38,345 nt of DNA from an uncultured Lachnospiraceae bacterium (lineage in GTDB: Bacteria; Bacillota; Clostridia; Lachnospirales; Lachnospiraceae), in assembly GCA_947382625.1 (NCBI GenBank), contig CANDAG010000034.1, forward strand, positions 1 to 38,345, read 5' to 3'. Below are positions 23,684-32,949 of the stretch, one piece after another. Under the pieces are notes generated by a model that did not search any database, was not told the DNA's origin, and saw only the letters and a program-made list of their open reading frames with translations. Each line of letters begins with the position of its first letter. Within the stretch, counting starts at the first letter, position 1. The position numbers were made by a program, and so were the translations under genes.

Positions 23684-23751
23684 AGAGGATAAGCTGTCCG
23701 GTATATAGTATAGGAAGCTGATCGACCAAAGGAAAACAGGAGGAAAAATTA

Positions 23752-24066
23752 ATGGGTATTTTGTTGACAGAGGAAGCTGGTATGGCCGCTGGCGGCGGTA
23801 TTGTCATGGTAGTTTATCTCATCCTTATTTTTGGATTTTTCTATTTATTCATGATCCGTCCGCAAAAAAAGGAGCAAAAAAAGAAGGCCGCCATGTTATC
23901 TGCCCTTGAGAATGGTGATTGTGTGCTGACCAGCAGCGGTTTTTACGGAATCGTCATAGATATTACAGACGACACAGTAATTGTTGAGTTTGGTAATAAC
24001 AAGAATTGCCGTATTCCAATGCAGAAGAATGCGATCGCGCAGGTAGAAAAAGCAGACGCAGAATAG
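23752..24066 (+). CDS. yajC: preprotein translocase subunit YajC
   Basis: A 104-residue membrane protein of the Sec accessory complex. One hydrophobic segment (about 15-36, IVMVVYLILIFGFFYLF) is followed directly by MIRPQKKEQKKK, the family signature, and a soluble SH3-like domain with LTSSGFYGIV and VEFGNNKNCRI. ATG 23752 follows AGGAGG. secD and secF, which often follow yajC, are absent here. A small hairpin repeat begins immediately after the stop codon, then a terminator. Confidence 0.95.
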   Translation: MGILLTEEAGMAAGGGIVMVVYLILIFGFFYLFMIRPQKKEQKKKAAMLSALENGDCVLTSSGFYGIVIDITDDTVIVEFGNNKNCRIPMQKNAIAQVEKADAE

Positions 24067-24105
24067 AGCTGAGTCGCCGCTTTGTGAGTCGGCTTATTGA
24101 TTAAA
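24067..24105 (+). repeat. small intergenic repeat, family copy after yajC
   Basis: A sequence of about 39 bases starting just after the yajC stop, with GTCGCCGCTTTGTGAG and ending CTTATTGATT (24093-24102) plus AAA. The ending recurs exactly at 24175-24184. It can form an imperfect stem. No coding potential. Confidence 0.6.
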
Positions 24106-24115
24106 TTTGGAAGTG

Positions 24116-24140
24116 AGGCGCAGAATATGCGCCTTATTTT
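24116..24140 (+). terminator. intrinsic terminator of the yajC transcript
   Basis: AGGCGCA (24116-24122), loop GAATA, TGCGCCT (24128-24134), then TATTTT. A 7-bp stem. Confidence 0.75.
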
Positions 24141-24146
24141 GTATCA

Positions 24147-24188
24147 TCAAACGCTGCCACACTTTGCGTGACAACTTATTGATTCAAA
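24147..24188 (+). repeat. small intergenic repeat, family copy before leuB
   Basis: A sequence of about 42 bases containing GCTGCCACACTTTGCGTGAC and the same CTTATTGATT ending (24175-24184) as the copy at 24067. It sits about 20 bases before the leuB start, in the leader. It resembles the spoIVA-side unit (TGCCACGCTCCGTGAGC). Confidence 0.6.
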
Positions 24189-24208
24189 AAAGACCTGGAG
24201 GAGAAGAG

Positions 24209-25294
24209 ATGAAGCTGAATATTGTATGTATCCCGGGCGATGGGATCGGCCCGGAAATCGTAGCAGAAGCCAAAAAAGTCCTGAATAAAGTGGCAAAGGT
24301 TTATGGACATGAGATGATCTTTACGGATGTTTTGATGGGCGGCGCTTCCATAGATGCCTATGGTGTCCCGCTGACAGAAGAGACGATCGCCGCTGCAAAG
24401 GCGGCTGATGCCGTACTTATGGGTTCTATTGGCGGAAATACCGTAACCTCTCCATGGTATAAGCTTCCTCCCAACTTAAGACCGGAAGCGGGCCTTCTCG
24501 GAATCCGTAAGGCCTTAAATCTTTTTGCCAATTTAAGACCTGCCGTACTCTATGAGGAGCTCTCGGAGGCCTGCCCTCTCAAAAAGGAGATCAGCAGTGC
24601 CGGTTTTGATATGATGATCATGCGTGAGCTCACCGGAGGATTATATTTCGGAGAACGCCATACCACAGAAGAGAATGGTGTCCGCAAGGCGGTTGATACA
24701 TTAACCTATGACGAAAATGAGATCCGCAGGATCGCCATTAAGGGCTTTGATATTGCCATGAAACGCCGCAAAAAAGTAACAAGCGTAGACAAAGCCAATG
24801 TACTGGATTCTTCCAGATTGTGGCGTAAGGTAGTAGATGAGGTGGCTGCGGATTATCCGGAAGTAACCGTAGAGCATATGCTGGTAGACAACTGTGCAAT
24901 GCAGCTTGTAAAAGATCCTGCACAGTTTGACGTGATCCTAACGGAAAATATGTTTGGTGATATCCTTTCCGACGAAGCCAGTATGGTTACTGGTTCTATA
25001 GGAATGTTGGCCTCCGCTTCCTTAAATGACAGCAAATTCGGCCTCTACGAGCCCAGCCATGGTTCCGCGCCGGATATTGCAGGAAAAGGCATTGCCAATC
25101 CTATTGCAACCATTTTGTCGGCGGCTATGATGCTGCGCTACTCCTTCGACCTTGACAGGGAGGCTGATGCAGTAGAGGAGGCTGTTCGGAGCATCCTTCA
25201 AAAAGGCTTCCGTACCGTAGATATTATGTCAGAGGGATGTAAGCAGGTGGGATGTAAGGAAATGGGTGATTTGTTAGCTGATGAGATCAAATAA
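24209..25294 (+). CDS. leuB: 3-isopropylmalate dehydrogenase
   Basis: A 361-residue enzyme of leucine synthesis, oxidising 3-isopropylmalate with NAD to 2-ketoisocaproate. Conserved parts are [11 protein letters not shown] at the N-terminus, [29 protein letters not shown], and the metal site [13 protein letters not shown] with [11 protein letters not shown] use ATG 24209 (MKLNIV), which has GGAGGAG upstream. The longer in-frame start at 24107 would cross the terminator and the repeat. leuA, leuC and leuD are not beside it. The next gene begins 14 bases before its stop, pointing to an operon. Confidence 0.97.
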   Translation: MKLNIVCIPGDGIGPEIVAEAKKVLNKVAKVYGHEMIFTDVLMGGASIDAYGVPLTEETIAAAKAADAVLMGSIGGNTVTSPWYKLPPNLRPEAGLLGIRKALNLFANLRPAVLYEELSEACPLKKEISSAGFDMMIMRELTGGLYFGERHTTEENGVRKAVDTLTYDENEIRRIAIKGFDIAMKRRKKVTSVDKANVLDSSRLWRKVVDEVAADYPEVTVEHMLVDNCAMQLVKDPAQFDVILTENMFGDILSDEASMVTGSIGMLASASLNDSKFGLYEPSHGSAPDIAGKGIANPIATILSAAMMLRYSFDLDREADAVEEAVRSILQKGFRTVDIMSEGCKQVGCKEMGDLLADEIK

Positions 25295-26906
25295 ATTTCT
25301 GAAATACATCGGGGCGGTGCTTTGGGGAGCAATGGCGATCTATTACGCGTGGAGGTTGTTTGCCCTGACCCCCTGGTATGATGAGTTGTACACCTATTAT
25401 TGCTTTATCAGCAAGGGGCCTTTGTATGCTGCCGTTCACTGGCCCCTTCCAAATAACCATGTAGGGTATTCTGTTTTGTCTGCCTGTCTTGATTTTCTGG
25501 GTAATCCTTACATTGGCCTGAGAGGGATTTCTTATCTTTGTGCCCTGATCAATTTATATCTTCTGTATAAGATTGCAGGAAGATACTTAAAAGAAGGGAC
25601 TGCTCTTGCTTCCGTGATCCTGTATGCATCCATGAACCTGGTGAACCAGCAGGCCATACAGGGCAGAGGGTATACGCTTGGCATTACCTGTTTTCTCTTT
25701 GCGTGGTACTGCATGGCACTGATCTGTGAAAAAAGGTCTCCTTCAAAGGAGACCTCCAAAGGAGATCATCCCAAAAGAGTTTATGTCTGCTATATGGCCG
25801 CCCTGATATTGGGGCTTTACGACATATCCAGCAATGTATATTGGGTGGTTCCTCTTTGCCTTGCAGGCGGCAGCTATCTGCTGCTGAAGGGTCTGAAGGA
25901 ACACAATTTGAAAAATCTGATCAGACTCATTGCCGCATCTTCCTTCGCCGCTGTAGGAACCGTATTTCTCTATACTACCATATGGGTGGCGATCGGATCG
26001 AATCTTCTGGTGAAGGATGAAACCAGTGTCTATTACGGGATGGGGCATGTGAAAATGATCCTGCGCGCTCCATTTGCGGCCATTGGAAGAGGGATTGACT
26101 ATATGCTTTCTACTCCTTACATCCAAAGTGAGGAGAGAGCCGGTTTTTGGGGAAGACTTTGTGAATATTTCAGGGTTCTGTCCGGCTCCTATTACAATTC
26201 TCTTGCAATCGCAGTTGTTTTTGTTTGGATCGCGGGGACGGTATTTCTTGTTTATCGGTTGTGGAAAAGTCTGAGAGATCAGGAAGAGCAAAGAAGGCTT
26301 CTGTATCTTGTTCTGCTTGCAGAAATACTGTTTGTACCTGTTTGTCTGCTGATCCAGTGTAAACGCCCGTATTACAGAGTATTTACTTACGGAGGCGTAC
26401 TTCTTTCACTGCTTTTGGGGGTAATCCTGGAAGCGGCAGGAGATACTGCTCTTATCAGGATTCATGATGAAAAACAAAAAAAGGCTGTGAGGATCATCGG
26501 AATACTGGTTATTATGGCCTTTGGTATCAAATGTCTGGGATTCTCCGGATACAATGAGCAGTATGGGACGAGGGAGCATGAGATAGCGGATGTGCTTGCC
26601 CATGCAGAAATTGAAGGAACAGAAAATATATGTGTCACTGACTGTAATCAGGAATATCTTCTCTATTTTCTCCATGGGATCCGCTGTGAAGAAAATCCAC
26701 AGAGCAGGGAGATACTAGGCTCCGATCTGCTGATCCTGGATAAACGGATGATGGCTCCGTCAGAGGAAATGATATGGGAATTTTACCACTATTATGAAAC
26801 CATTCCATGGGAATATGTGGAAGAGAATATGACCATGGTATATGAAAATAATGATTATGTATTGTTTGCAGATAAACAGAAAGAGAGGGAAAACAATGAG
26901 AAGTGA
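25281..26906 (+). CDS. multi-pass membrane protein, probable GT-C (GT39/PMT-like) glycosyltransferase
   Basis: A 541-residue protein with about ten or more hydrophobic segments. The first outside loop has [10 protein letters not shown] with the acidic pair Asp34-Glu35, where GT-C enzymes place their catalytic Asp or Glu. A following QGRGYTLGI segment resembles the RGYSL motif of PMT_2-type proteins. These enzymes use lipid-linked sugars to glycosylate proteins or cell-wall polymers outside the membrane, but the substrate here cannot be told. The N-terminal 14 bases overlap leuB and the end overlaps ilvD by 11, so it is translated with the branched-chain genes. The ribosome binding site is weak; ATG 25332 is a possible alternative start. 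Confidence 0.75.
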   Translation: MRSNKFLKYIGAVLWGAMAIYYAWRLFALTPWYDELYTYYCFISKGPLYAAVHWPLPNNHVGYSVLSACLDFLGNPYIGLRGISYLCALINLYLLYKIAGRYLKEGTALASVILYASMNLVNQQAIQGRGYTLGITCFLFAWYCMALICEKRSPSKETSKGDHPKRVYVCYMAALILGLYDISSNVYWVVPLCLAGGSYLLLKGLKEHNLKNLIRLIAASSFAAVGTVFLYTTIWVAIGSNLLVKDETSVYYGMGHVKMILRAPFAAIGRGIDYMLSTPYIQSEERAGFWGRLCEYFRVLSGSYYNSLAIAVVFVWIAGTVFLVYRLWKSLRDQEEQRRLLYLVLLAEILFVPVCLLIQCKRPYYRVFTYGGVLLSLLLGVILEAAGDTALIRIHDEKQKKAVRIIGILVIMAFGIKCLGFSGYNEQYGTREHEIADVLAHAEIEGTENICVTDCNQEYLLYFLHGIRCEENPQSREILGSDLLILDKRMMAPSEEMIWEFYHYYETIPWEYVEENMTMVYENNDYVLFADKQKERENNEK

Positions 26907-28578
26907 TAATGTAAAAGCAGGAATGCAGCAGGCTCCTCACAGAAGTCTGTTCAATGCGTTAGGGTTTACGGAAGAAGAAATGAAAAAGCCTATGGTGGGA
27001 ATCGTCAGCTCCTACAACGAGATCGTACCAGGACATATGAATCTGGATAAGATCGTGGAAGCGGTAAAGTTAGGAGTAGCAGAGGCCGGTGGTGTTCCGG
27101 TGGTATTTCCTGCCATTGCCGTATGTGACGGGATCGCCATGGGACATATCGGCATGAAGTATTCTCTTGTTACAAGGGATCTGATCGCAGATTCCACAGA
27201 ATGTATGGCTCTTGCTCATCAGTTTGACGCACTCGTGATGGTTCCTAATTGTGATAAAAATGTACCGGGACTGCTGATGGCAGCGGCAAGGATCAATGTA
27301 CCTACCGTGTTTGTATCCGGGGGGCCCATGCTTGCAGGCCGTGTAAAGGGGCAGAAGCGAAGCCTTTCCTCTATGTTCGAGGCGGTAGGCTCCCATGCGG
27401 CAGGCACCATGACAGAGGCAGAGGTAAAGGAATTTGAAGAAAAGACATGTCCTACCTGCGGTTCCTGCTCCGGAATGTACACGGCCAATTCCATGAACTG
27501 TTTGACCGAAGCCCTTGGCATGGGGCTTAGAGGCAACGGAACCATCCCGGCCGTTTATTCAGAGCGCATCAAGCTGGCAAAGCATGCCGGTATGGCGGTA
27601 ATGGAAATGTACCGGAAGGATATCCGTCCAAGAGATATCATGACAAAGGATTCTATCCTGAATGCACTGACTGTGGATATGGCTCTTGGATGCTCGACCA
27701 ATTCCATGCTGCATCTGCCTGCGATCGCCCATGAGATCGGCTTTGATTTTGATATTGCCTTTGCCAACGAGATCAGCGAAAAGACCCCGAACCTTTGTCA
27801 TCTTGCCCCGGCAGGCCCTACTTATATGGAGGATCTCAATGAGGCCGGCGGAGTTTATGCTGTGATGAAGGAGCTTGATGATGCCGGACTTTTAAATACC
27901 GGATGCATGACCGTAACCGGAAAGACCATCGGAGAAAATATTGCCGATGCTCAAAACAAGAATCCCGAGGTGATCCGTCCTTTGGATGATCCTTATTCTG
28001 CCACAGGAGGGCTGGCAGTCCTTAAGGGAAATCTTGCCCCGGACGGAAGTGTGGTAAAGCGCTCTGCGGTAGTACCTGAAATGATGGTGCATGAAGGCCC
28101 GGCCAGAGTTTTTGAATGTGAGGAAGATGCCATTGATGCCATCAAGGGCGGAAGGATCAAGGCGGGAGATGTGGTAGTGATCCGCTATGAAGGCCCTAAA
28201 GGAGGACCGGGTATGCGTGAAATGCTTAATCCCACCTCAGCGATTGCAGGAATGGGACTGGGATCAAGCGTAGCCCTGATCACAGACGGACGCTTTTCGG
28301 GAGCATCCAGAGGAGCATCCATCGGACATGTGTCGCCGGAAGCGGCAGTGGGCGGTCCCATTGCTTTGGTGGAAGAAGGGGATATCATCAGTATCGACAT
28401 TCCGGCATTGAAGCTGGAGGTAAAGGTCAGCGAGGAGGAACTGGCAGAGAGAAAAGCCAAATGGCAGCCCAGGGAGCCGAAGGTGACCACAGGATATCTG
28501 GCAAGATACCGTGAGATGGTGACCAGCGGGAACAGAGGCGCCATTCTGGAGATCCCCGGACATAAAGAAAATAAGTGA
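26896..28578 (+). CDS. ilvD: dihydroxy-acid dehydratase
   Basis: A 560-residue Fe-S enzyme dehydrating dihydroxy acids to the keto acids of valine and isoleucine. Signatures include [36 protein letters not shown] (cluster cysteines) and [21 protein letters not shown] take ATG 26896 (MRSDNVKAG), following AGAGAGGGA. The in-frame ATG at 26842 would begin inside the membrane protein and is less likely. It overlaps the previous gene by 11 bases and is 53 bases before ilvB. No T-box or leucine attenuator is visible before this group. Confidence 0.97.
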   Translation: MRSDNVKAGMQQAPHRSLFNALGFTEEEMKKPMVGIVSSYNEIVPGHMNLDKIVEAVKLGVAEAGGVPVVFPAIAVCDGIAMGHIGMKYSLVTRDLIADSTECMALAHQFDALVMVPNCDKNVPGLLMAAARINVPTVFVSGGPMLAGRVKGQKRSLSSMFEAVGSHAAGTMTEAEVKEFEEKTCPTCGSCSGMYTANSMNCLTEALGMGLRGNGTIPAVYSERIKLAKHAGMAVMEMYRKDIRPRDIMTKDSILNALTVDMALGCSTNSMLHLPAIAHEIGFDFDIAFANEISEKTPNLCHLAPAGPTYMEDLNEAGGVYAVMKELDDAGLLNTGCMTVTGKTIGENIADAQNKNPEVIRPLDDPYSATGGLAVLKGNLAPDGSVVKRSAVVPEMMVHEGPARVFECEEDAIDAIKGGRIKAGDVVVIRYEGPKGGPGMREMLNPTSAIAGMGLGSSVALITDGRFSGASRGASIGHVSPEAAVGGPIALVEEGDIISIDIPALKLEVKVSEEELAERKAKWQPREPKVTTGYLARYREMVTSGNRGAILEIPGHKENK

Positions 28579-28631
28579 TTGACGATGATCGATGGAATGG
28601 ATATAAATCAAAAAGGCAGGAGGAAGAATAC

Positions 28632-30311
28632 ATGCAGCTTACAGGCGCGGAAATTGTAGTAGAATGTTTGAAGGAGCAGGGAGTCGACACTGTTTTTGGC
28701 TACCCCGGAGGTACGATCTTAAATGTCTATGACGCTTTATATAAGCACAGCGGAGAGATCAAGCATATATTGACATCTCATGAGCAGGGAGCTGCCCATG
28801 CGGCGGACGGTTATGCAAGGGCCTCCGGAAAGGTGGGCGTATGCCTGGCTACCAGTGGCCCCGGCGCCACCAACCTGGTAACAGGGATCGCTACAGCCTA
28901 TATGGATTCTGTTCCTGTAGTAGCGATCACCTGCAACGTAAATCTTCCTCTGCTTGGCAAGGATTCCTTCCAGGAGGTGGATATTGCAGGGGTAGTGATG
29001 CCGATCACAAAACACAGCTATATCGTAAAAAATGTTGACGAGCTGGCAGATACCATCCGAAAGGCTTTTTCCATTGCAAGGGAAGGACGCCCTGGTCCGG
29101 TGCTGGTAGATATTACCAAGGACGTGACCGCCAATACCTGCGAATTTCAAAAAAGGGAGCCTCTTCCCCTGAAGTCTTCCTGCAAATATACGGCGGAAGA
29201 TATTGAGAAGGCAGTTTCTCTCATCAAAAATTCCAAAAGACCTTTTATCTATGTAGGAGGAGGGGCAGTTCTTTCCGGAGCCGCTAAGGAAGTGAGAGAG
29301 CTGGCGGAACTGATGGATTCTCCGGTATGCGATACCCTTATGGGAAAAGGCGTGATGGACGGCCATGATGAGCGCTATACGGGAATGATCGGTATGCACG
29401 GCACCAAGGCGTCCAATTTAGGCGTCAGCGAATGTGACCTTCTGGTTGCTTTAGGCGCCAGATTTTCAGACCGGGTGGTAGGTAATGCTGCCATGTTTGC
29501 TTCCCGTGCCAAAGTGTTGCACATTGATATTGATGCCGCAGAGATCAACAAAAATATCCGGACCAGTGCCTCCGTGGTGGGAGACCTGAAGGAAGTCCTT
29601 ACTCTGATCAATAGAGAGGTTCCCCAAATGGAACATAAGGAATGGTGTGCGCATATAAAGGAATTAAAGCAAAAATATCCGCTGAATTATGATGAAAGCG
29701 GCTTATCCTGTCCATATATCATGGAGGAGATCGACCGGGTAACAAAAGGAGAAGCCATCATTGTTACAGATGTGGGGCAGCATCAGATGTGGGCGGCACA
29801 GTATTACAAATATTCCAGCCCCAGAACCTTCTTATCCTCCGGCGGGTTGGGAACCATGGGCTACGGTCTTGGCGCCTGCATCGGAGCCAAGTCAGCCATG
29901 CCGGATAAGATCTGCATCAACATTGCAGGAGACGGGTGTTTCCGCATGAACATGAACGAGCTGGCAACAGCCTCCAGATATCAGATCCCCATCATAGAGG
30001 TGGTGATCAATAATCATGTGCTTGGAATGGTACGGCAGTGGCAGACCCTGTTCTATGAAAAGAGATATTCCCAGACGGTTCTTAACGACGGAGTGGACTT
30101 CTGTATGGTTGCCAAAGGCCTTGGCTGTGAAGCCATCCGTGTGACCAGAAAGGAAGAAGTGGCAGATGCCATAAGCAGAGCCATCGAAATGAAAAAACCG
30201 GTCCTTATTGAGTGTGTGATCCCGGAGGATGACAAGGTATTCCCAATGGTACCTGCAGGTGCGCCCATCAGCGAGGTTTTTGACGCAACAGATTTGGAAA
30301 ATAAACAATGA
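28632..30311 (+). CDS. ilvB: acetolactate synthase, catalytic (large) subunit
   Basis: A 559-residue thiamine-diphosphate enzyme making acetolactate or acetohydroxybutyrate. The N-terminal domain has the catalytic Glu region TSHEQGAAHAADGYAR. The middle is FAD-binding, and the C-terminal TPP motif runs GDGCFRMNMNELATA to VINNHVLGM. ATG 28632 follows AGGAGGAAG. The upstream in-frame ATG at 28575 overlaps ilvD and lacks a site. The small regulatory subunit gene (ilvN/ilvH), normally next to it, is absent. Instead an L,D-transpeptidase gene follows with a 4-base ATGA overlap. Confidence 0.95.
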   Translation: MQLTGAEIVVECLKEQGVDTVFGYPGGTILNVYDALYKHSGEIKHILTSHEQGAAHAADGYARASGKVGVCLATSGPGATNLVTGIATAYMDSVPVVAITCNVNLPLLGKDSFQEVDIAGVVMPITKHSYIVKNVDELADTIRKAFSIAREGRPGPVLVDITKDVTANTCEFQKREPLPLKSSCKYTAEDIEKAVSLIKNSKRPFIYVGGGAVLSGAAKEVRELAELMDSPVCDTLMGKGVMDGHDERYTGMIGMHGTKASNLGVSECDLLVALGARFSDRVVGNAAMFASRAKVLHIDIDAAEINKNIRTSASVVGDLKEVLTLINREVPQMEHKEWCAHIKELKQKYPLNYDESGLSCPYIMEEIDRVTKGEAIIVTDVGQHQMWAAQYYKYSSPRTFLSSGGLGTMGYGLGACIGAKSAMPDKICINIAGDGCFRMNMNELATASRYQIPIIEVVINNHVLGMVRQWQTLFYEKRYSQTVLNDGVDFCMVAKGLGCEAIRVTRKEEVADAISRAIEMKKPVLIECVIPEDDKVFPMVPAGAPISEVFDATDLENKQ

Positions 30312-31711
30312 AAATGAAATATGTTTTAAAAGGGATTGCGATTGCAGGTTCGATCATACTCTTATCTACGGCGGCAATGTATCTTGGGCTGGCCTTCTAT
30401 TATGCAGACGGTTTCAGCTATGAGACGTGGATCAATGGCATTTATTGTACCGGCAAGAGCATTAATGAAGTAAATGAAGAGCTTTTAAAACAGTGCAATT
30501 ACACCGGGCTTACCATCATAGCAAGTGATGGTAAGTCTTATCATATTGCCTCTGAGGAGGTCGGGCTTTCCTTTGATTTCAGAGAAGGACTGGACTTATA
30601 TTTAGAACGTCAGAATCCTTACCTGTGGATCGATAATCTGATCGGCGATTCCACGGACAAAAAAATGGATCCTGCCATACGATATGATAAGGAAAGCTTT
30701 CGGCGTATCATCGATTCCTTTTCTCTTTTCGATGGAAAAACAGATGACCAGCGTAAGCTGGAGATTACCAAAGGAAACGAAGGATATTATCTCCTGGACG
30801 AGAGAAGACATATCCTGAATGAAGAAAAAACCAGAGAGGCCATTGAGAATGCCTTTGAAGGCACGGAGCCTTTTCTTGATTTGGAGGAAGCCGGGTGCTA
30901 TGAGGATCTTCCTCTGACAGCACAAATGGAGAGGGATATTGCACTGTGGGAAAAACTGAAGATTTATCAGGACTGCGGCATCGTCTATCAGTTCGGGGAC
31001 GAAAATTATCCCATAGACGGCAGTATAGTCTGTGATTTCCTTATGCTGGATGAAAACGGAGATTTCGTGCTGGATGAGGCGGGGAACCTTTGCACAGATG
31101 AGGAGAAGGTGTATGCCTTTGTGGATCGTCTGTGCGATGAGTATGATACCGTTGGAAAAGCCCGTCAGTTTAAGGCCACCAGAGGAGATGTGGTGACAGT
31201 AGAGGGCGGCATTTACGGAAATGAGCTTGACCGGGAGGCAGAGAAGGAATATCTTCTTACGGCCTTTCTTTCCCGCAAAAAAGAAATCCACCAGCCCGTT
31301 TATACTCAGATGGCTCTGCACCAGGGAAAGGATGATATCGGTGATACCTACATAGAAGTGGATATGTCGAACCAGATGATGTATTATTACGAAAACGGAG
31401 AGCTGAAAATAGAAACTCCTGTGGTAACAGGCAATACCAGCCTCAGAAGGGGGACTCCTTCCGGTACAAACTACGTATATAACAAAGAGCGGAACAGAGT
31501 CCTGCGGGGAGCGGATTACGCCTCTCCGGTGAAATTCTGGATTCCCGTCAAGGGAGCCATCGGGATCCATGACGCATCCTGGCGCAGCAAATACGGCGGC
31601 GAGATCTACAAAACCAACGGTTCTCACGGATGTATCAATACCCCCTTTGAGGAGGTATCACAGCTCTATGACATGGTGGAGATCGGGACGCCCTGTGTCA
31701 TGTTTTATTAA
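30308..31711 (+). CDS. membrane-anchored L,D-transpeptidase (YkuD) with peptidoglycan-binding-like N-terminus
   Basis: A 467-residue envelope enzyme forming 3-3 crosslinks or anchoring proteins in peptidoglycan. An N-terminal TM (about 8-30) is followed by a long outside region (about 35-330) resembling PG_binding_4 (VanW-like leader) repeats, for example NGIYCTGKSINEVNEELL. The C-terminal YkuD domain (about 340-467) has the catalytic motif SHGCIN, with Cys442 and His440, and the upstream IGIHDASW. The ATG overlaps the ilvB stop as ATGA, so the two are translationally coupled. No clear terminator follows. Confidence 0.93.
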   Translation: MKMKYVLKGIAIAGSIILLSTAAMYLGLAFYYADGFSYETWINGIYCTGKSINEVNEELLKQCNYTGLTIIASDGKSYHIASEEVGLSFDFREGLDLYLERQNPYLWIDNLIGDSTDKKMDPAIRYDKESFRRIIDSFSLFDGKTDDQRKLEITKGNEGYYLLDERRHILNEEKTREAIENAFEGTEPFLDLEEAGCYEDLPLTAQMERDIALWEKLKIYQDCGIVYQFGDENYPIDGSIVCDFLMLDENGDFVLDEAGNLCTDEEKVYAFVDRLCDEYDTVGKARQFKATRGDVVTVEGGIYGNELDREAEKEYLLTAFLSRKKEIHQPVYTQMALHQGKDDIGDTYIEVDMSNQMMYYYENGELKIETPVVTGNTSLRRGTPSGTNYVYNKERNRVLRGADYASPVKFWIPVKGAIGIHDASWRSKYGGEIYKTNGSHGCINTPFEEVSQLYDMVEIGTPCVMFY

Positions 31712-31739
31712 GAGTTTCATCAGAAGTTTATTTATTTAG

Positions 31740-31768
31740 TTGACTAAAGCGTTAAATAAGTATAGAAT
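31740..31768 (+). promoter_or_regulatory. promoter of serC-serA
   Basis: TTGACT (31740-31745), a 17-base spacer and TAGAAT (31763-31768). Transcription would begin near 31775, just before the 29-bp inverted repeat. Confidence 0.7.
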
Positions 31769-31780
31769 GTGTTGCAGATG

Positions 31781-31809
31781 TTTTGGAATCAAAAGTTTTG
31801 ATCCCAAAA
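31781..31809 (+). promoter_or_regulatory. 29-bp inverted repeat in the serCA leader, candidate operator or RNA hairpin
   Basis: TTTTGGAATCAAAA (31781-31794) and TTTTGATCCCAAAA (31796-31809) are reverse complements except for one position, around a single central G. It lies from about +6 to +35 of the predicted transcript and 27 bases before the AGGAGG site. Each arm can also be read as a repressor half-site. Confidence 0.6.
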
Positions 31810-31851
31810 CAGAAATTAATAATCCGATAGATAGATGAGGAGGAGATTGAA

Positions 31852-32934
31852 GTGGCCAGAGTATATAATTTTTCCGCCGGGCCGGCTGTACTGCCCGAGG
31901 AGGTGCTGAAAGAAGCGGCTGAGGAGATGCTTGACTATAAGGGCAGCGGCATGTCTGTTATGGAGATGAGCCATCGTTCCAAGGTATACGATACCATTAT
32001 CAAGGAAGCGGAAGCCGATTTAAGAGAGCTTATGAACATTCCTGATAACTATAAGGTGTTGTTTTTGCAGGGAGGCGCAAGCCAGCAGTTTGCCATGATT
32101 CCCATGAACCTTATGAAAAACCGCAAGGCAGCTTATATTGTGACCGGACAGTGGGCTAAAAAGGCCTATCAGGAGGCTAAGATTTATGGTGAGGCCGTTG
32201 AGGTGGCTTCCTCTGCAGATCAGACCTTTTCTTATATACCGGATTGTTCGGATCTTCCGATCCCCGAGGATGCGGACTATGTTTATATCTGCGAAAATAA
32301 TACCATTTACGGCACGAAGTTCAAGACCCTGCCGGATACCAAGGGACATACTCTGGTAGCAGATGTTTCCTCCTGCTTTTTGTCAGAGCCGGTAGATGTA
32401 AGTAAATATGGAGTGATCTATGGCGGTGTCCAGAAAAATATCGGACCTGCAGGCGTGGTGATCGTGATCATCCGCGAGGATCTGATCACAGAGGATACTC
32501 TCCCCGGGACGCCTACCATGCTGAAATACAAGATCCATGCGGACGCAGACTCCTTATACAATACACCTCCCGCCTATGGCATTTATATCTGTGGTAAGGT
32601 GTTCAAATGGCTGAAGAAAAAAGGCGGTCTTTCTGCCATGAAGGAATATAACGAGAAGAAAGCCAAAATCCTCTATGATTTTCTGGATGAAAGCACCCTG
32701 TTTAAGGGTACAGTGAGAAAAGAAGACCGATCCCTTATGAATGTACCTTTTGTTACCGGAAGCGATGAGCTGGACGCTAAATTTGTGAAAGAGGCAAAGG
32801 AGGCTGGCTTTGAAAACCTGAAAGGGCACCGGAGTGTGGGCGGCATGAGAGCCAGCATTTACAATGCAATGCCCATAGAGGGCGTAGAGAAGCTGGTTGC
32901 TTTTATGAGGGAATTTGAGAAGAATAACGGATAA
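31852..32934 (+). CDS. serC: phosphoserine aminotransferase
   Basis: A 360-residue PLP enzyme converting 3-phosphohydroxypyruvate and glutamate to phosphoserine. Family motifs: YNFSAGPAVLPEEVL at the start, FLQGGASQQFAMIP, and the PLP lysine Lys195 in GGVQKNIGPAG. The C-terminus has GHRSVGGMRASIYNAM. The start codon is GTG 31852, with AGGAGGAG nine bases before it. The stop is 15 bases before serA, so the two make one unit that feeds serine synthesis. Confidence 0.97.
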   Translation: MARVYNFSAGPAVLPEEVLKEAAEEMLDYKGSGMSVMEMSHRSKVYDTIIKEAEADLRELMNIPDNYKVLFLQGGASQQFAMIPMNLMKNRKAAYIVTGQWAKKAYQEAKIYGEAVEVASSADQTFSYIPDCSDLPIPEDADYVYICENNTIYGTKFKTLPDTKGHTLVADVSSCFLSEPVDVSKYGVIYGGVQKNIGPAGVVIVIIREDLITEDTLPGTPTMLKYKIHADADSLYNTPPAYGIYICGKVFKWLKKKGGLSAMKEYNEKKAKILYDFLDESTLFKGTVRKEDRSLMNVPFVTGSDELDAKFVKEAKEAGFENLKGHRSVGGMRASIYNAMPIEGVEKLVAFMREFEKNNG

Positions 32935-32949
32935 GGGAGAGTTCATGGT

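Noticed and set aside
24067-24208. Leucine attenuator or T-box before leuB
   Set aside because: No leader peptide rich in Leu codons and no T-box motif; the only hairpins are a terminator and small repeats.
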